From the NCBI GenBank assembly GCA_018457135.1, contig JAGGDU010000074.1:1-38605 (forward strand): a stretch of DNA of 38,605 nucleotides. The letters run 5' to 3'. This DNA comes from Trichodesmium erythraeum GBRTRLIN201. GTDB taxonomy: Bacteria > Cyanobacteriota > Cyanobacteriia > Cyanobacteriales > Microcoleaceae. Below are positions 16,823 to 29,113 of the stretch, one piece after another (within the stretch, counting starts at the first letter, position 1; the number at the start of each line of letters is the position of its first letter). A program made the position numbers and the translations under genes. The notes under the pieces were generated by a model that saw only the letters and a list, made by a program, of their open reading frames with translations, was not told the DNA's origin and made no database searches.

Positions 16823-18237
16823 ATATCAAGTCACATTAAATAACCTTAATATCCACATTCCACACTTCTTAACATTAAATTGATAAGTTTGATCAATAAA
16901 ACGCCTCGAATGCACTCCCTGAAAATCTTATAGCTATAGGCATCAATTTTCACTGTCATAAAGAATTGTAACTGATTTTCTCATAAAAAATTAGTTATTG
17001 ATAAATTTTATTGATATTAAGTTCTAGAATGAAAATTTTTCCTATAAGTCTATTTGAAAATTTAAATATACATAAACATGTATGAAGATCTGCATGTCGG
17101 TTAATATAGACTAAGCAAAAAATAAAACGAATATGACTAATGCCCAAGGGAGTCAGTATAGAAGATCACCTAAGTGTTGAAGAATTAGAAAAACGCTATC
17201 CTCAAGCTAAAGAACCTATTGAACGTTCTCACTATCAAATAATCTGGTTGATAGCTATGGGCAAAACCAGTGAAGAAGTGGCTCAGGTAAAAGGATATAA
17301 GCGTAGTTGGATTTACGAGTTAGTATGGCGCTACAATCGTCAGGGAGCATAAAACTTAGGCGATAGTAGACAGACTAATCAGGGAGTCCCTCCGATGCTA
17401 ACTGATGAGCAACAAGCCCAACTATATCAAATTTTGTCTGATAATGCTCCAGATGGTGGACTTTGGAATGGCCGTAAAGTGGCAGATTATCTCTGTGAAT
17501 TGTTAGAACGTCCCGTTTCACCTCAACAAGGATGGCGAATTTTAAAGCAAATGAATTTTACTCTCAAAGTACCTAGACCTAGCCTAGGCAAGTCTAACCC
17601 TCAACAGCAACAAGATTGGAAAAAAAACTGACAACAGAAGTAGAAAAGTTACAAAAGCAGTACCCTGAAGCTAAACTCTCTGTATGGAGCCAAGATGAAC
17701 ATCGTATAGGTCTTAACCCGATACTGAGACGAACTTATGTAGAGACTGGCCAACAACCACTAGGGAGTGTCAATTTGGAAACGGGAATGGTTATGGTTGT
17801 ATGCCTTCCTAGAACCAGAAACAGGCCAAACCTATTGGTGGATATTACCACAAGTCAGGACATATTTGTTTAGTACCCTACTGCAAGATTTTGCCAACCA
17901 CTTTGAGATTGGAGCTAAAAAGCTAGTAATTCTAGTATTATATCGAGCTCGGTGGCATACAAGCGATCGCTTGGAGGTGCCTGATGGTATTGATTTATTC
18001 CCCCTACCTCCTTACTCTCCTGAGCTATAGCCAATTGAGAGATTATGGCCTTTGGTCAATTAAGTTGTGGCTAATCAGGGGTTTGACTCGATCGCAGAGG
18101 TAGAAGAACTGATTGAACAACGTTGTTGCCATTTACTGAGAAGACCAGATTGGCTCCGAGGAATCACTTTCTACCATTGGTGGCCTCAAGTCATGTCTAA
18201 AGATACTTATATTATGGTTAATTAATATGACTTGATA
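16823..18237 (+). mobile_element. IS630-family insertion sequence, inactive, inserted in an IS1-type transposase
   Basis: A ~1415-bp element. Its ends are ~30-bp inverted repeats with only a few mismatches: left ATATCAAGTCACATTAAATA (from 16823), right on the minus strand TATCAAGTCATATTAATTAA (from 18237). It is flanked by TA (16821-16822 and 18238-18239), the target duplication typical of IS630/Tc1. Deleting the element and one TA restores the host frame as AGA CAG CTT CTA AGT AGG TGG CAT, i.e. RQLLSRWH. It carries one broken transposase gene and a ~310-bp non-coding left part. Confidence 0.85.
17140..18225 (+). pseudogene. IS630-family transposase, decayed
   Basis: Frame 1 from 17140 gives the N-terminal HTH part (HLSVEELEKRYPQAKEPIER, IIWLIAMGKTSEEVAQVKGY), an in-frame TAA at 17350, then MLTDEQQAQLYQILS and GWRILKQMNFTLKVPRPSLG. 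At an A8 run (17619-17626) the frame shifts and continues as KLTTEVEKLQKQYPEAKLSV then WSQDEHRIGL, the first catalytic Asp; a second shift near 17770 leads to EWLWLYAFLEPETGQTYWW. The second catalytic motif reads LVLYRARWH, with Tyr where LDRARWH has Asp, and PPYSPEL is followed by a stop (18028) before PIERLWPL; VN*VV has another. So it is inactive on several counts. The A8 shift may once have been a programmed frameshift, as known in some IS630 elements. Confidence 0.85.
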
Positions 18238-18445
18238 TAAGTAGGTGGCATCGCCGATATGCAGAAATTTGGTAATATCTGGCTACACCCGAGAGATAAC
18301 GGTTAGGTTAGCTAACGCTTACTTCAATTGGATTTGGATTCATACTCGTAAAGACAATACAGCAGCACAAAGGGCAGGATTAGCCGCACCCTGGATTTGG
18401 AACGACTTGCTAACTCATCCCACACTTTGTGGCCTGCACTACTAA
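18238..18445 (+). pseudogene. IS1-type transposase relic, right (C-terminal) part
   Basis: Continuation of 16187-16822. It reads SRWHRRYA then, after shifts, TVRLANAYFNWIWIHTRKDN and TAAQRAGLAAPWIWNDLLTH followed by PTL, with a stop at 18445. This is the C-terminal end of the IS1-type transposase (canonical RWHRRQNKF...YFNWIW.H...TAAQRAGL). The 66-codon open frame from 18245 is part of it, not a separate gene. Confidence 0.8.
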
Positions 18446-18888
18446 GGATAATTACCCCAAGCTAGGGTTAAGACAGTTTAATAGAATTCGTGTGCCTATC
18501 CATGACAGAAAACTTTTCCAGCTTCAACTATAGTCCTTGAGCTTTTACTTATATTTAGGCCATGCACGATCGAGTAATGGACGCTACTCAATTAAACCTG
18601 ACCTACGAAGTTACTCCCGAACTTTGAGGAGAGGAATAATCTAGCCTAATTAGCAGTTATCAGCTATCATCCCTGATGACTATTAATCATTTTGAGAGAT
18701 GTGAACCATGATATTGAATGGCTTCTTTGCCTCAACGAATCGCACTCAGCAAACGCTAATGACTTTAATACTACTAGATTTGATATATATCTCTCCACAA
18801 AAGGTTCTCACACCCTTACCCTAATGTTCCAAAATTGGAATTTTTGGATAGGTCTATTGCTAAGAGCTAAATACTTATTACTTTGTAC
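18446..18888. other. Non-coding spacer downstream of rpoC2
   Basis: No gene recognised. Contains a heptamer-type repeat (AGCAGTTATCAGCTATCATC, 18652-18671) and the palindrome-like TTCCAAAATTGGAA (18827-18840). No clear intrinsic terminator for the rpo operon is visible. The plus-strand 66-codon frame at 18692-18892 has no recognisable motif and runs into rpoC2. Confidence 0.5.
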
Positions 18889-21800
18889 CTAAATTAAATC
18901 TGGTGTATTCTCATCAAAATCATCATAACCATCATAAACATCATCCTCTAAATCTATTTCATGCTCTAGGTCATAATTATCAGCTGGGAAATCTGAATCA
19001 AAATTACCAGGAGGGAAATCTGAATCATCTAAAACTGACCCAGACTTATCTTTAACTGGAGAAAACTCAGACATACTATCATCTATAAATGAACTTTGAC
19101 TTTGAGGTTTGCCCTGAGAATCTACAAAATTCTGATTCGCAGATGACAAATTTAGACTGTTTTCAAATTCTAATGAACGAGCTGTCTGATCATCTAAAAC
19201 CACACTCTGCAAATCACCTTCCTCAAAAATATCGAGATCATCATCCCAATTTTGTTCCAAACGATTAATCTCTGCACTCAGGGCATCTTCATAAGCATTA
19301 AAACCAGTACCAGCAGGAATCAATCGCCCAATAATTACATTCTCTTTCAATCCCCTTAACCAATCAGACTTACCCTCAATTGCAGCTTCCGTCAACACCC
19401 GTGTAGTCTCTTGGAAACTTGCTGCTGAAATAAAGCTATCTGTATTTAGGGACGCTTTTGTAATCCCCAACAACATTGGTGTATATTGAGCAGTGGCTCC
19501 ACCCGTAATAGACATAGCCTCATTAACCTGTTCCACTTGTCGCAACTCTATCAATTCCCCAGGTAACATAGTAGTATCACCACCATCATCAATCCTCACC
19601 TTAGCTGTCATCTGACGCACAATTACCTCAATATGCTTATCAGAAATATCTATACCCTGAGACTGATACACTGCTTGCACCTGATTAACCAAAAACCTCT
19701 GACACGCCTCAAAACTCCTCAGGCAGGCTTCATAAGCGCTTTCATGTTCTCGGTAATAGTTGAAGAAAGTCTCCAGAATTTCATGGGGATTCTGAGGTCC
19801 ATCTGTCAGAGCTTCACCCACGTTAACATTTTGTCCATCAGCAACAATCACATTCTGGCCATGACCTAGAGGATAATCTGTGATTGTGCCATCACTGGAG
19901 ACCACGCTCACCTCTACATTATCATCATTAACATTAACCTGAGCTTGACCAGGATATTTTACTAAAATACAAGACTCTTTGGGTTTACGTGCCTCCAACA
20001 ACTCTTCAATCCGAGGTAAACCCTGAATAATATCCCCAGTCTTAGTCCGCTCAAACACCAACAGTACCAAAATATCTCCCCGTTGCACTAAATCTCCATC
20101 CATAGTCAGCAATACTGCTCCCGTAGAAACACGATAAGGTCTGCCTTTACGCAAGATTACCTGATAACCTTTACTACCATCATTTAAAACAGTTTCCTCA
20201 ACTTTTGACACCAGACCAGACCTTGGAATAACTATTCCCGGAGCAATTTCGGTACCAGCAACCAACAAATCACCTTCAACTACAGAAGGTAAAGTATTTA
20301 CTGGTATTTTAACTAAATCTGCTTCTCGAACTATCAAAATACGACGAATAGCTTCTGAACCTTCTCGGATACCGCGAACCTCACCAGATTTTTTAGATAA
20401 TATCTGTGTGCGAGATACTACCCCTCCAGCTTCAATAACATCTCCATCTTTAACTAATAATCGAGTACTTGTACTACCTTGAGTTGTATCTGCTACCACA
20501 TCTCGTCGAATGACTAAAGACTCTAGAATTACCAACTGCAAACGCATTATTCCCTCTTCCTCTAGGTCTGGTAATAACTCAATATCAGCAGCTAATTGAG
20601 GGGCTTCTTCTCCAATCTCCAATACTAACTGGGTGCGCAGCAATTCTATACCTTCTACAGATTTAACTCTTTCCCCATCCTTAAAAGGAATTCGTTGTAC
20701 TGCCCGTAACTCAATAGAAGAATTAATTGATTTCTGAGAAGGCACACCAGGTTCATCCGGCACATGAAATTCAGTCACAGGTCGCAATAATAAACCAGGA
20801 CCCTCTGGTGTTTCTATATACTCAATGTACTTTAACTCAGATGTTACTAATCCTGGAATTACTTCCTCTCCCGGTGTAGCAATTTGACCATCCATCAGGG
20901 TTAAATCCCCTAAATCTATTTCATAGTTCCCACTATGTAGTTTGCCTGGTTTAATTACAACTTCTCTGAGAATATCATTTTTCTGGTGTACTTCTGTTAC
21001 TCCATTAGACTGACAGAAAATATCCTTAACTATTTCTGTACCAGCTTCCACATATTGACCGTCTTCTACCAAAAGTAAAGATATGTCTTTATTAACTTCA
21101 TGGCATTCTTCAGGAATCCATAGCAACGTACCACCTTTTACTACCTCATAGCCTTGTTTCGCTTTACCACGTTTGAGAACTTCTACTCCAGCATATTTAA
21201 TGATACCACCTGTAGAAGTTTGATAATTTTCGTCTAAAAGCTCAGCAATAACTTCGTGGTTGCCAACCTTACTACCAGGGGTAACTTTTAGGGCAAACCG
21301 TTGATCATTTTGGGTCTCAATGATATATTGCTCGCGGTTGGAAATACTTTCCAACCGAACTTTCGCCTGGTCTAGTCGCACACTTGCCGTAATCACCTCA
21401 ATCTCACGAGGCAAATTATCCGGCATTTCAGTATTTATTGGCAGTTGGGCAGAAGTTCCCGTCATTGAGGCTTCTAACTCATCTATTGTTGATTCTTGAG
21501 TAGCTTGGGCCAAAACATTTGTCTCATTTTGCTTCTCAGGACTGTACAAAGGAGAAGAAGAGATTCTGATCACACCACCATGTTCGGTTACTAATTTAGT
21601 TTCCGCAAGTACGCTGTTAATATTAATCCTAGTGCCATTTTTTACCATTGCTTCTGCACCTGGTGGCAAATTATATACTTCTCCTTCTAATATCCATATC
21701 AAACCACCTCTTTGAGCAATGCGAGTTGTTGTTCCTTGTTTATCTACCTTTTCTTCTTGCACCAACTGAGCAAATTTAAGTTCTCCTGCTAGGTCTGAAG

Positions 21801-23136
21801 CAACTTCTTTTGTTACTTTTTCAGTGGTTTTTCTGACCTGACCTACCTTTGGTACTTCTGCTAAAACTATGCCTGCTGATACCTGCTGGTTATTTTGCAC
21901 CATTAAAATAGAACCTTGAGCGATAGGTATAGTTTCTTTACGACCATCAACTCCTAATATTATCATATCAAAATTATTCTCTGCAATCATTGCTTCATCC
22001 CCATGACGAGTTCGGAATGATCTGGTACGCACATTAGATGGATATTTGACTACACCTCCAAAAGATGCTACGAATTGACGGGCCACTTCTCCTGTAAAGA
22101 CTCCTCCAGTATGGAATGTTCGCATAGTTAATTGGGTACCTGGCTCACCGATCGACTGGGCAGCAATAATCCCAATAGCTTCTCCCATGTCAACCATATG
22201 ACCGTGAGCGAGACTCCACCCATAGCAAGTTTGACAGACAGATCGCGGTGATTCACAAGTTAAAGGCGATCGCACAAACACATTTTCTACACCTGCTTTA
22301 CCTATAGCTTTTGCCAAATCCTCGGTTAATACTTGATTTTTTACCGCCTGAATATGGCCTTGAGTAACAATTTCTCCTGTTTTTGGATCCTTGACATCAT
22401 CAGCTAAAACTCTTCCTAATAGTCTATCCTTGACCGGAATCAAAACACGATCACCATCTTTCATACTAGTTACCATCACTCCCCGCTTAGTGCCACAGTC
22501 TGCTTCCCGAACTATTACATCTTGAGAAACATCAACCAAACGACGTGTCAAATAACCAGAGTCAGCAGTTCTCAAGGCTGTATCAACTAAACCTTTCCGC
22601 GCACCGTAAGAAGAGATAATATACTCAGTTACAGTTAAACCCTCCCGGAAATTCGTCTTAATTGGTAAGTCAATAATTTCCCCCTGTGGATCTGCCATCA
22701 AACCACGCATCCCAACTAACTGGCGAACCTGAGATATATTACCCCGCGCTCCAGAAAATGCCATCATATAAACTGAGTTCAAGGGATCAGTTGATCTAAA
22801 GTTACGAACTACTTCGTTTTTGAGATTTTCACTAGTACTATTCCAAGTATCAATTACTTTTTGAAAGCGTTCTACTTCCGTGATTTTCCCTTTAGTATAA
22901 CGTTCAGTTGTATTGCGAATTTCTTGCTCTGCTTCATCTAAAAGTTGTCGTTTAGAAGGAGGTACTTGTAAATCATCTACACTAATAGAAACTCCTGCCT
23001 TTGTTGCATAACGGAATCCTAAATCTTTCAGCTTATTTGCCATTTGTGCAGTTATTGCTGTACCGTAATTATTAAAAGACCAAGAAATTAGCTTTTTCAG
23101 TTGACCCTTATTGATAACTCTATTATAGAAAATCAT
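18889..23136 (-). CDS. rpoC2: DNA-directed RNA polymerase subunit beta'' (gamma-split C-terminal part)
   Basis: The C-terminal half of beta', which in cyanobacteria and plastids is a separate polypeptide. The 1415 residues hold the structural zinc site C214, C294, C301 and C304 (ADCGTKRG ... [12 protein letters not shown]), the bridge-helix segment [20 protein letters not shown] (175-194) and the trigger-loop N-terminal helix [20 protein letters not shown] (322-341). The trigger loop is then split by the very large cyanobacterial SI3 insertion (~345-990), built of repeated sandwich-barrel modules, before [17 protein letters not shown]. The C-terminus (~1300-1415) ends in an acidic, low-complexity tail rich in D, E and S. 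An AAAGGT lies 8 bases before the ATG at 23136. Last gene of the rpsT-tatD-rpoB-rpoC1-rpoC2 group. Confidence 0.98.
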   Translation of the reverse strand: MIFYNRVINKGQLKKLISWSFNNYGTAITAQMANKLKDLGFRYATKAGVSISVDDLQVPPSKRQLLDEAEQEIRNTTERYTKGKITEVERFQKVIDTWNSTSENLKNEVVRNFRSTDPLNSVYMMAFSGARGNISQVRQLVGMRGLMADPQGEIIDLPIKTNFREGLTVTEYIISSYGARKGLVDTALRTADSGYLTRRLVDVSQDVIVREADCGTKRGVMVTSMKDGDRVLIPVKDRLLGRVLADDVKDPKTGEIVTQGHIQAVKNQVLTEDLAKAIGKAGVENVFVRSPLTCESPRSVCQTCYGWSLAHGHMVDMGEAIGIIAAQSIGEPGTQLTMRTFHTGGVFTGEVARQFVASFGGVVKYPSNVRTRSFRTRHGDEAMIAENNFDMIILGVDGRKETIPIAQGSILMVQNNQQVSAGIVLAEVPKVGQVRKTTEKVTKEVASDLAGELKFAQLVQEEKVDKQGTTTRIAQRGGLIWILEGEVYNLPPGAEAMVKNGTRININSVLAETKLVTEHGGVIRISSSPLYSPEKQNETNVLAQATQESTIDELEASMTGTSAQLPINTEMPDNLPREIEVITASVRLDQAKVRLESISNREQYIIETQNDQRFALKVTPGSKVGNHEVIAELLDENYQTSTGGIIKYAGVEVLKRGKAKQGYEVVKGGTLLWIPEECHEVNKDISLLLVEDGQYVEAGTEIVKDIFCQSNGVTEVHQKNDILREVVIKPGKLHSGNYEIDLGDLTLMDGQIATPGEEVIPGLVTSELKYIEYIETPEGPGLLLRPVTEFHVPDEPGVPSQKSINSSIELRAVQRIPFKDGERVKSVEGIELLRTQLVLEIGEEAPQLAADIELLPDLEEEGIMRLQLVILESLVIRRDVVADTTQGSTSTRLLVKDGDVIEAGGVVSRTQILSKKSGEVRGIREGSEAIRRILIVREADLVKIPVNTLPSVVEGDLLVAGTEIAPGIVIPRSGLVSKVEETVLNDGSKGYQVILRKGRPYRVSTGAVLLTMDGDLVQRGDILVLLVFERTKTGDIIQGLPRIEELLEARKPKESCILVKYPGQAQVNVNDDNVEVSVVSSDGTITDYPLGHGQNVIVADGQNVNVGEALTDGPQNPHEILETFFNYYREHESAYEACLRSFEACQRFLVNQVQAVYQSQGIDISDKHIEVIVRQMTAKVRIDDGGDTTMLPGELIELRQVEQVNEAMSITGGATAQYTPMLLGITKASLNTDSFISAASFQETTRVLTEAAIEGKSDWLRGLKENVIIGRLIPAGTGFNAYEDALSAEINRLEQNWDDDLDIFEEGDLQSVVLDDQTARSLEFENSLNLSSANQNFVDSQGKPQSQSSFIDDSMSEFSPVKDKSGSVLDDSDFPPGNFDSDFPADNYDLEHEIDLEDDVYDGYDDFDENTPDLI

Positions 23137-23323
23137 GTTTTTTTACCTTTATTTGTTAGTTGACGGGGAGTAGTTAAATAAAACATCCCTACCTATTTCC
23201 TATTTCCTATGGAGTTACGTAGAAACCAGGTTAATCAAGGAAATTTCGCATAGTTACAAAAATCAGGCCATACAGTGCACCCGGTTTCGGTTTCCTGTTT
23301 AGGTCTGTAAGTTCTGCCATGAA
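23137..23323. other. rpoC1-rpoC2 spacer with heptamer repeat
   Basis: 187 bp. Contains CTATTTCCTATTTCCTAT (23193-23210), a period-7 tandem repeat, and CACCCGGTTTCGGTTTCCTG (23279-23298), related to the AGAAACCGGGTTTCT-type cyanobacterial repeat. No gene. Confidence 0.6.
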
Positions 23324-25342
23324 CTAAAGCACACTTTGAATTGTTTGATTGATAATTATTCGACCAGGCGTTGTCACAACAAACTGTGTAGTCACTAATC
23401 CATTACTCTGCCGAACTTGGCGAGATTTAATATAAACTTTCTTAATCTCTCCCTCTTGACTATAATGGATTCTATAAAGATTATAAGCCTTCACCAAATC
23501 CCCATTTTCGCACTTTTGCTCTGATTTCAACTCTCCTAAAGTATTAGGTAATACTTTACTATCCAATGGCATCCAATAAGTATGAACCACTAGTTCATCA
23601 GATATTTGTTGTATATCAGGAGGTATTTCTTCTGGTTTATCAGTTTCAATCTCCACATCAGGAGCTAACCTCAAATAAACATAAGTATGCAAATCTATCT
23701 TATCTTGTTGATAAGCTAAAATTACATCATCAGGGTTAGCAAAATAAAGTGCTTTACTACCTTGGAGTTTATGGTTTTCTGCCGTTAGATAATAACAACC
23801 CAACACCATATCTTGAGAAGGCGTAATAATTGGGCGACCAGTTGCCGGAGACAAAACATTATTCGATGCCAACATCAATAACCTAGCCTCCGCTTGCGAC
23901 TCCAAAGACAGTGGCACATGAACCGCCATTTGGTCTCCATCAAAATCAGCATTAAATGCTGGACATACTAAAGGATGTAGCTGAATTGCTCTACCTTCGA
24001 CTAAAATAGGTTCAAAAGCTTGAATCCCTAATCTATGCAAAGTTGGAGCGCGATTTAACATTACTGGATGGCCGTCTATAACTTCTTCTAGTACATCCCA
24101 GACGTTGGGGTCTCCTTTTTGAATTAGTTTTTTGGCAGCCTTAATATTATTCACTAATCCCTGACGAATTAACCGATGAATCACAAATGGTTGAAACAAC
24201 TCAATTGCCATTTCTCGTGGTAAACCACATTGATTAATAGCCAACTTAGGTCCAACAACAATTACGGATCTCCCTGAATAATCAACCCGTTTACCTAACA
24301 AGTTTTGCCGAAAACGACCCTGTTTTCCTTCAATAATATCGCTCAAAGATTTTAGAGGCCTGTTATTTGCACCTACCACAGTTCTACCCCTACGACCATT
24401 ATCAATCAAAGCATCAACTGCTTCTTGCAACATTCGTTTTTCATTGCGGATGATAATCTCTGGAGCCAATATTTCCTGTAACCTCGCCAAACGATTATTT
24501 CTATTAATTACTCGTCGGTAAAGATCGTTCAAATCACTAGTGGCAAACCTACCCCCATCCAACTGTACCATCGGACGTAGGTCTGGAGGAATAACAGGAA
24601 TTGCATCCAAAACCATCCATTCTGGTCTTGAACCTGTAGCAATAAAGTTGTCAATTACCCGTAAACGCTTGATTAACTTCGCTCGTTTTTGCCCTTTAGA
24701 ATTAGCAATTTCTTCCCGTAGTTTTTCCGCTTCTACTTCTAGATCCAGATTTGCTAACAAAACCTGCAAAGCCTCAGCACCAATACCAACATCAACCCCT
24801 ACTATTTCAGAATCTTCACTATAAATTTGGTCTTCAATTTCTAACCAAACATCTTCACTTAACAGTTGTTTATAACTTAAACTTTCGTGATTTCCTGGTT
24901 CCAATACCACATAAGCATTGAAGTAAACAATTTGCTCCACATCCCGCAATGGCATATCTAATAAAATTGCCATGTAACTCGGAATACCTTTGAGGTACCA
25001 AACATGAGTTACTGGTGCTGCTAACTTAATATGTCCCATGCGGTGACGACGCACCCGTGACTCAGTTACTTCCACTCCACATCTTTCACAAACAATTCCC
25101 CGATGTCGGACTCGCTTATATTTTCCACAATGACATTCCCAGTCTTTCGCCGGACCAAAAATACGTTCGCAAAATAACCCATCCATTTCTGGTTTTAGAG
25201 TCCGGTAATTGATAGTTTCTGGTTTAGTTACTTCTCCTACCACAGTACCATTTGGCAGAGTTCTTTCTCCCCATCCACGAATTCTGTCTGGAGAAGCTAA
25301 CCCAATTTTCACATAATCGAATCTTTGTTCAAGTTTTGGCAT
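23324..25342 (-). CDS. rpoC1: DNA-directed RNA polymerase subunit gamma (N-terminal part of beta')
   Basis: The N-terminal half of split beta', carrying the catalytic magnesium site. In 672 residues: zinc ribbon C70, C72, C85, C88 ([20 protein letters not shown]), clamp helices around 200-300, rudder/lid region with [20 protein letters not shown] (339-358), and the absolutely conserved NADFDGD (464-470). The length is slightly above the ~625 usual for cyanobacteria, the extra residues falling in the last ~100 (a charged stretch about [20 protein letters not shown]). The protein ends [16 protein letters not shown], as expected at the natural split point. The ATG is preceded by AATAACTGAA with no Shine-Dalgarno; the same ten bases precede the acyltransferase start. 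Confidence 0.98.
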   Translation of the reverse strand: MPKLEQRFDYVKIGLASPDRIRGWGERTLPNGTVVGEVTKPETINYRTLKPEMDGLFCERIFGPAKDWECHCGKYKRVRHRGIVCERCGVEVTESRVRRHRMGHIKLAAPVTHVWYLKGIPSYMAILLDMPLRDVEQIVYFNAYVVLEPGNHESLSYKQLLSEDVWLEIEDQIYSEDSEIVGVDVGIGAEALQVLLANLDLEVEAEKLREEIANSKGQKRAKLIKRLRVIDNFIATGSRPEWMVLDAIPVIPPDLRPMVQLDGGRFATSDLNDLYRRVINRNNRLARLQEILAPEIIIRNEKRMLQEAVDALIDNGRRGRTVVGANNRPLKSLSDIIEGKQGRFRQNLLGKRVDYSGRSVIVVGPKLAINQCGLPREMAIELFQPFVIHRLIRQGLVNNIKAAKKLIQKGDPNVWDVLEEVIDGHPVMLNRAPTLHRLGIQAFEPILVEGRAIQLHPLVCPAFNADFDGDQMAVHVPLSLESQAEARLLMLASNNVLSPATGRPIITPSQDMVLGCYYLTAENHKLQGSKALYFANPDDVILAYQQDKIDLHTYVYLRLAPDVEIETDKPEEIPPDIQQISDELVVHTYWMPLDSKVLPNTLGELKSEQKCENGDLVKAYNLYRIHYSQEGEIKKVYIKSRQVRQSNGLVTTQFVVTTPGRIIINQTIQSVL

Positions 25343-25804
25343 TTCAGTTATTCATGTATCAGTTATCAGTTAGCCTCCTGCGTCAGAGTTTAATTAATAT
25401 TACCGACAGCTAAGGCTAGAGGCTTGAAATACTGAGGTTTGTTTTTTTCGTCCCCTTATAGGAGTCGCCAGGGCAGAATTTGATATTCTCAAATATAGTC
25501 ACAGCAAGAATTTAATTTCTGACTTTCGCCTTCTGACTTTTGCTATAAAAGGGGGGCTATTGACCTCATTATTTTGTCAATTTTTATCAATAGCTATTAG
25601 CTTTTCCTTTCGGAATACTCTGCAAAGAGGACTTAGCTATCAGCTAAAAATTCAAGAGTAACCGTCTCCTACTATATTTGAAAGAAAAAAAATAGTGGTG
25701 CATTTTCAAAGTAGTTTTAATTTCCCATTATACATGAAAAACTCATAGCTGATCCCTGAATGATCAGTACTACTTCAGATTTCACTCCTCCTCACTCCCT
25801 GCTT
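25343..25804. other. Unusually long rpoB-rpoC1 spacer
   Basis: 462 bp inside what is normally a tight operon. It holds heptamer-type repeats at both positions: CAGTTATTCATGTATCAGTT (25345-25364) abutting rpoC1, and TTCTGACTTTCGCCTTCTGA (25521-25540). A stretch near 25612-25640 resembles 13630-13665. No coding frame. Whether a second promoter for rpoC1 lies here cannot be seen. Confidence 0.6.
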
Positions 25805-28800
25805 TTAGTCTTGGTTCCCTTCAGTCGATAATGATTCATATATAGGACGAGATGGTGTTCGCTTTCCTGGCAAATCTGCCATTAAATCAACCTCCACATC
25901 CTGAGTCGTACCATCATCAACAGTTTCTACTTTATGGGCTGCAATATCCAAACATAGGGACTGTAACTCTCGCATCAATACCTTGAAAGATTCAGGAGTA
26001 CCAGGTCGTGGAATTGCTTTTCCTTTCACAATTGCATTCAACGCTTCATTGCGACCCTGCATATCATCAGATTTCACAGTCAACAATTCTTGTAAAGTAT
26101 AAGCAGCACCAAAAGCTTCTAATGCCCATACTTCCATTTCCCCAAAACGCTGACCACCTTGTTGCGCCTTACCCCCTAAAGGTTGCTGTGTCACCAGAGA
26201 ATAAGGTCCTGTGGAACGAGCATGAATCTTATCATCAACTAAGTGAACCAGCTTCAACATATAAGCAATTCCCACAGTTACCGGGCGATCAAACCTTTCT
26301 CCAGTCCGCCCATCAAACACCCAAATTTTTCCAGGATGCTTCTCATCAAATACCCAATCTTTACCAGAATTATCCCTGGCTAATTTTAACATTAGATGTA
26401 CTGTTTCCCTGGATTTTTCAGGACCATGCATCTCATCAAAAGGTACACACTTAAACCGCACGCTTAAAATTTCACCAGCCCATCCTAACAAACACTCAAA
26501 AATCTGTCCTACATTCATTCGGGAAGGTACGCCCAAAGGATTTAACACCACATCTATAGGAGTACCATCAGGCAAATAAGGCATATCTTCAATCGGTAAA
26601 ATTCTTGAAATAATACCTTTATTTCCATGGCGCCCTGCTACTTTATCCCCTACCTGAATCTTCCGCTTTTGAGCTACATAAACCCTGACCACCATATTTG
26701 CTCCTGGTGGTAGTTCATCTCCTTTTTCCCTAGTAAATACTCGGACATCAACAATACGACCTTTTTCACCATTAGGTACCCGTAAAGAATTATCTCGAAC
26801 ATCTCTTGCTTTCTCCCCAAAAATTGCCCGCAACAGTTTTTCTTCTGGGGGTTGGTCAGATTCTCCTTTGGGGGTGACTTTACCTACGAGAATGTCCCCT
26901 GATTGTACCCAGGCACCAACACGAATAATTCCCTGTTCGTCCAAGTTCCGCAGACCGTCTTCTCCAACATTCGGAATTTCTCTAGTAATTTCTTCTGGTC
27001 CTAATTTTGTCTGTCGAGCCTCAATTTCAAACTTTTCAATATGAATAGATGTATAAACATCATCATATACTAAACGCTCACTAATCAGAATCGCATCTTC
27101 ATAGTTATAACCTTCCCAAGGCATATAAGCTACTAGAACATTTTGCCCCAAAGCTAACTCAGCCCCTTCAGTAGAGGAACCATCAGCTAATACCTGACCT
27201 GCAACTACTTGGTCTCCCTCAAACACCAGGGGTCTTTGGTTTAAGCAGGTGTCTTGGTTAGACCGCTGATATTTACATAGTGGGTAGTCGGCTTGGTTGC
27301 CCTCTTTGTCAATGACGGATATCTTAGTTGAATCTACATAGCTAACTTCTCCATCTGTCCGAGTAACAACTACCATACCAGAATCTCGGGCAGCTTGAGG
27401 TTCTAAACCTGTTCCTACAAGAGGTCTATCTGGGTTTAATAATGGCACTGCCTGTCGCTGCATATTAGAACCCATAAGCGCTCGGTTAGCATCATCATGT
27501 TCCAAAAATGGAATTAATGATGTAGCCACTGAAACAACCTGTACTGGGGAAACTGCTACATAGTCTACTTGTTGGGGATTGGTAGTGGTAAAGTCTTGTC
27601 GATAACGTACTGGTACAACATCCCCTAAAATCTTCCCTTCCGCATCAGTCATAATATCCCCTGGTGCTACTCGCAAATCGTCTTCTGCATCTGCTGTCAT
27701 ATATATTGGGGTGCGATCGCGCAACACCCGACCATTTTCTACTGGATAATAGGGAGTCTCTATAAATCCATAGCTGTTGACTTTAGCATGGTTAGCTAGA
27801 GAACCAATTAATCCAGCATTCGGGCCTTCTGGTGTTTCAATAGGGCAAATCCTGCCATAGTGGGAAGGATGGATATCTCGAACAGCAAATCCAGCTCTTT
27901 CTCTGGTTAATCCTCCAGGTCCCAAAGCTGAGATTCGTCTTTTGTGGGTCAGCTCCGCCAATGGGTTTGTTTGATCCATAAATTGGGACAACTGAGATGA
28001 ACCAAAGAATTCTTTGATAGCTGCTACTAATGGTTTTGGGTTAACCAGTGATGTTGGAGTTAATGTCTCTGATTCAGATACAGTCATTCGCTCCCGAATA
28101 ATTCGCTCTAAACGGTTTAACCCGACTCTGATTTGATTTTGCAGTAGTTCTCCTACACTTCTGACTCGTCGGTTGCCTAGGTGGTCAATATCATCTGTCT
28201 GACCAATGTCATACTCCAAATTAATTAGATAGTCAATCGAAGCTAATATGTCTTCTTTCGTTAATACTCGTACTGTGTTTGGTAAGTTTAACCTTAGTTT
28301 ATTATTAAGTTTATATCGTCCTACTTGCCCTAAGTCGTATCTTTTCTGGTCAAAGAATCGACTGTGGAGTAGTTGTTCTCCACCAGCTATGGTAGGTGGT
28401 TCCCCTGGGCGTAGTTTCCGATATAGTTCTAATAGGGCTTCTTCTTCTCCGTATTGTCCTTCTTTTTCTATAGTTTTTTGGAAATAATCCGGGTGTCTCA
28501 AGGAGTCAAAAATTTCACTGTCTCCTAATCCCAAAGCCTTAAGTAATACTTGAGCAGAAAGTTTACGAGTTTTATCTATTCTAACCCAAACTAGGTCATT
28601 TTTATCTGTCTCAAATTTAAGCCATGCACCTCGGTTAGGAATTAAACTAGCATTATATGTCCGTCGACCACTCTTATCTGTCTCAGATTTATAGTAAACT
28701 CCTGGAGAACGAACTATCTGATTAACAATTACTCTTTCAGCTCCATTAATAATAAATGTTCCCCTATCTGTCATTAGGGGTAAATCTCCAATAAATACTT

Positions 28801-29113
28801 CTTGTTCTTTTATCTCCCCAGTTTCTTTGTTAATTAAGCGGGTGGGAACATACATTTGCACTGCATAGCTGCTGTCTCGGCGTTTGGATTCTTCTACACT
28901 ATATTTTGGTTGTTTTAGTTTGTAGTTTTTGGCAATAAAGTGAAGTTCTAATTTACCTGTATAATCGGTAATTGGAGAATAACTGTCTAGTTCTTCTATT
29001 AGTCCATATTCTAGAAACCAGCGAAAGCTAGCCCTCTGAATTTCAATCAGATCGGGCATATTGAAAATTTGTAGGTTACTGTAAGTATTTACATTTAATT
29101 TTTGATAAGTCAT
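25805..29113 (-). CDS. rpoB: DNA-directed RNA polymerase subunit beta
   Basis: Forms the catalytic cleft with gamma and beta''. I start at the ATG at 29113 (1102 residues), because [15 protein letters not shown] is followed at once by the conserved [20 protein letters not shown] and AGGA lies 9 bases upstream; the open frame reaches another ATG at 29143 with no such signal. Key regions: [20 protein letters not shown] (~118-137), the rifampicin pocket [20 protein letters not shown] then [12 protein letters not shown] with wild-type Asp, His and Ser at the usual resistance positions, [47 protein letters not shown], and the C-terminal [20 protein letters not shown]. The length is typical for cyanobacteria. 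Preceded by a 1.2-kb empty region, followed by a long spacer before rpoC1. Confidence 0.97.
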   Translation of the reverse strand: MTYQKLNVNTYSNLQIFNMPDLIEIQRASFRWFLEYGLIEELDSYSPITDYTGKLELHFIAKNYKLKQPKYSVEESKRRDSSYAVQMYVPTRLINKETGEIKEQEVFIGDLPLMTDRGTFIINGAERVIVNQIVRSPGVYYKSETDKSGRRTYNASLIPNRGAWLKFETDKNDLVWVRIDKTRKLSAQVLLKALGLGDSEIFDSLRHPDYFQKTIEKEGQYGEEEALLELYRKLRPGEPPTIAGGEQLLHSRFFDQKRYDLGQVGRYKLNNKLRLNLPNTVRVLTKEDILASIDYLINLEYDIGQTDDIDHLGNRRVRSVGELLQNQIRVGLNRLERIIRERMTVSESETLTPTSLVNPKPLVAAIKEFFGSSQLSQFMDQTNPLAELTHKRRISALGPGGLTRERAGFAVRDIHPSHYGRICPIETPEGPNAGLIGSLANHAKVNSYGFIETPYYPVENGRVLRDRTPIYMTADAEDDLRVAPGDIMTDAEGKILGDVVPVRYRQDFTTTNPQQVDYVAVSPVQVVSVATSLIPFLEHDDANRALMGSNMQRQAVPLLNPDRPLVGTGLEPQAARDSGMVVVTRTDGEVSYVDSTKISVIDKEGNQADYPLCKYQRSNQDTCLNQRPLVFEGDQVVAGQVLADGSSTEGAELALGQNVLVAYMPWEGYNYEDAILISERLVYDDVYTSIHIEKFEIEARQTKLGPEEITREIPNVGEDGLRNLDEQGIIRVGAWVQSGDILVGKVTPKGESDQPPEEKLLRAIFGEKARDVRDNSLRVPNGEKGRIVDVRVFTREKGDELPPGANMVVRVYVAQKRKIQVGDKVAGRHGNKGIISRILPIEDMPYLPDGTPIDVVLNPLGVPSRMNVGQIFECLLGWAGEILSVRFKCVPFDEMHGPEKSRETVHLMLKLARDNSGKDWVFDEKHPGKIWVFDGRTGERFDRPVTVGIAYMLKLVHLVDDKIHARSTGPYSLVTQQPLGGKAQQGGQRFGEMEVWALEAFGAAYTLQELLTVKSDDMQGRNEALNAIVKGKAIPRPGTPESFKVLMRELQSLCLDIAAHKVETVDDGTTQDVEVDLMADLPGKRTPSRPIYESLSTEGNQD

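Noticed and set aside
18692-18892. 66-codon plus-strand frame downstream of rpoC2
   Set aside because: No motif or start signal; overlaps the rpoC2 stop region.
26008-26454. 148-codon plus-strand open frame inside rpoB
   Set aside because: Antisense to the conserved C-terminal part of RpoB; a shadow.
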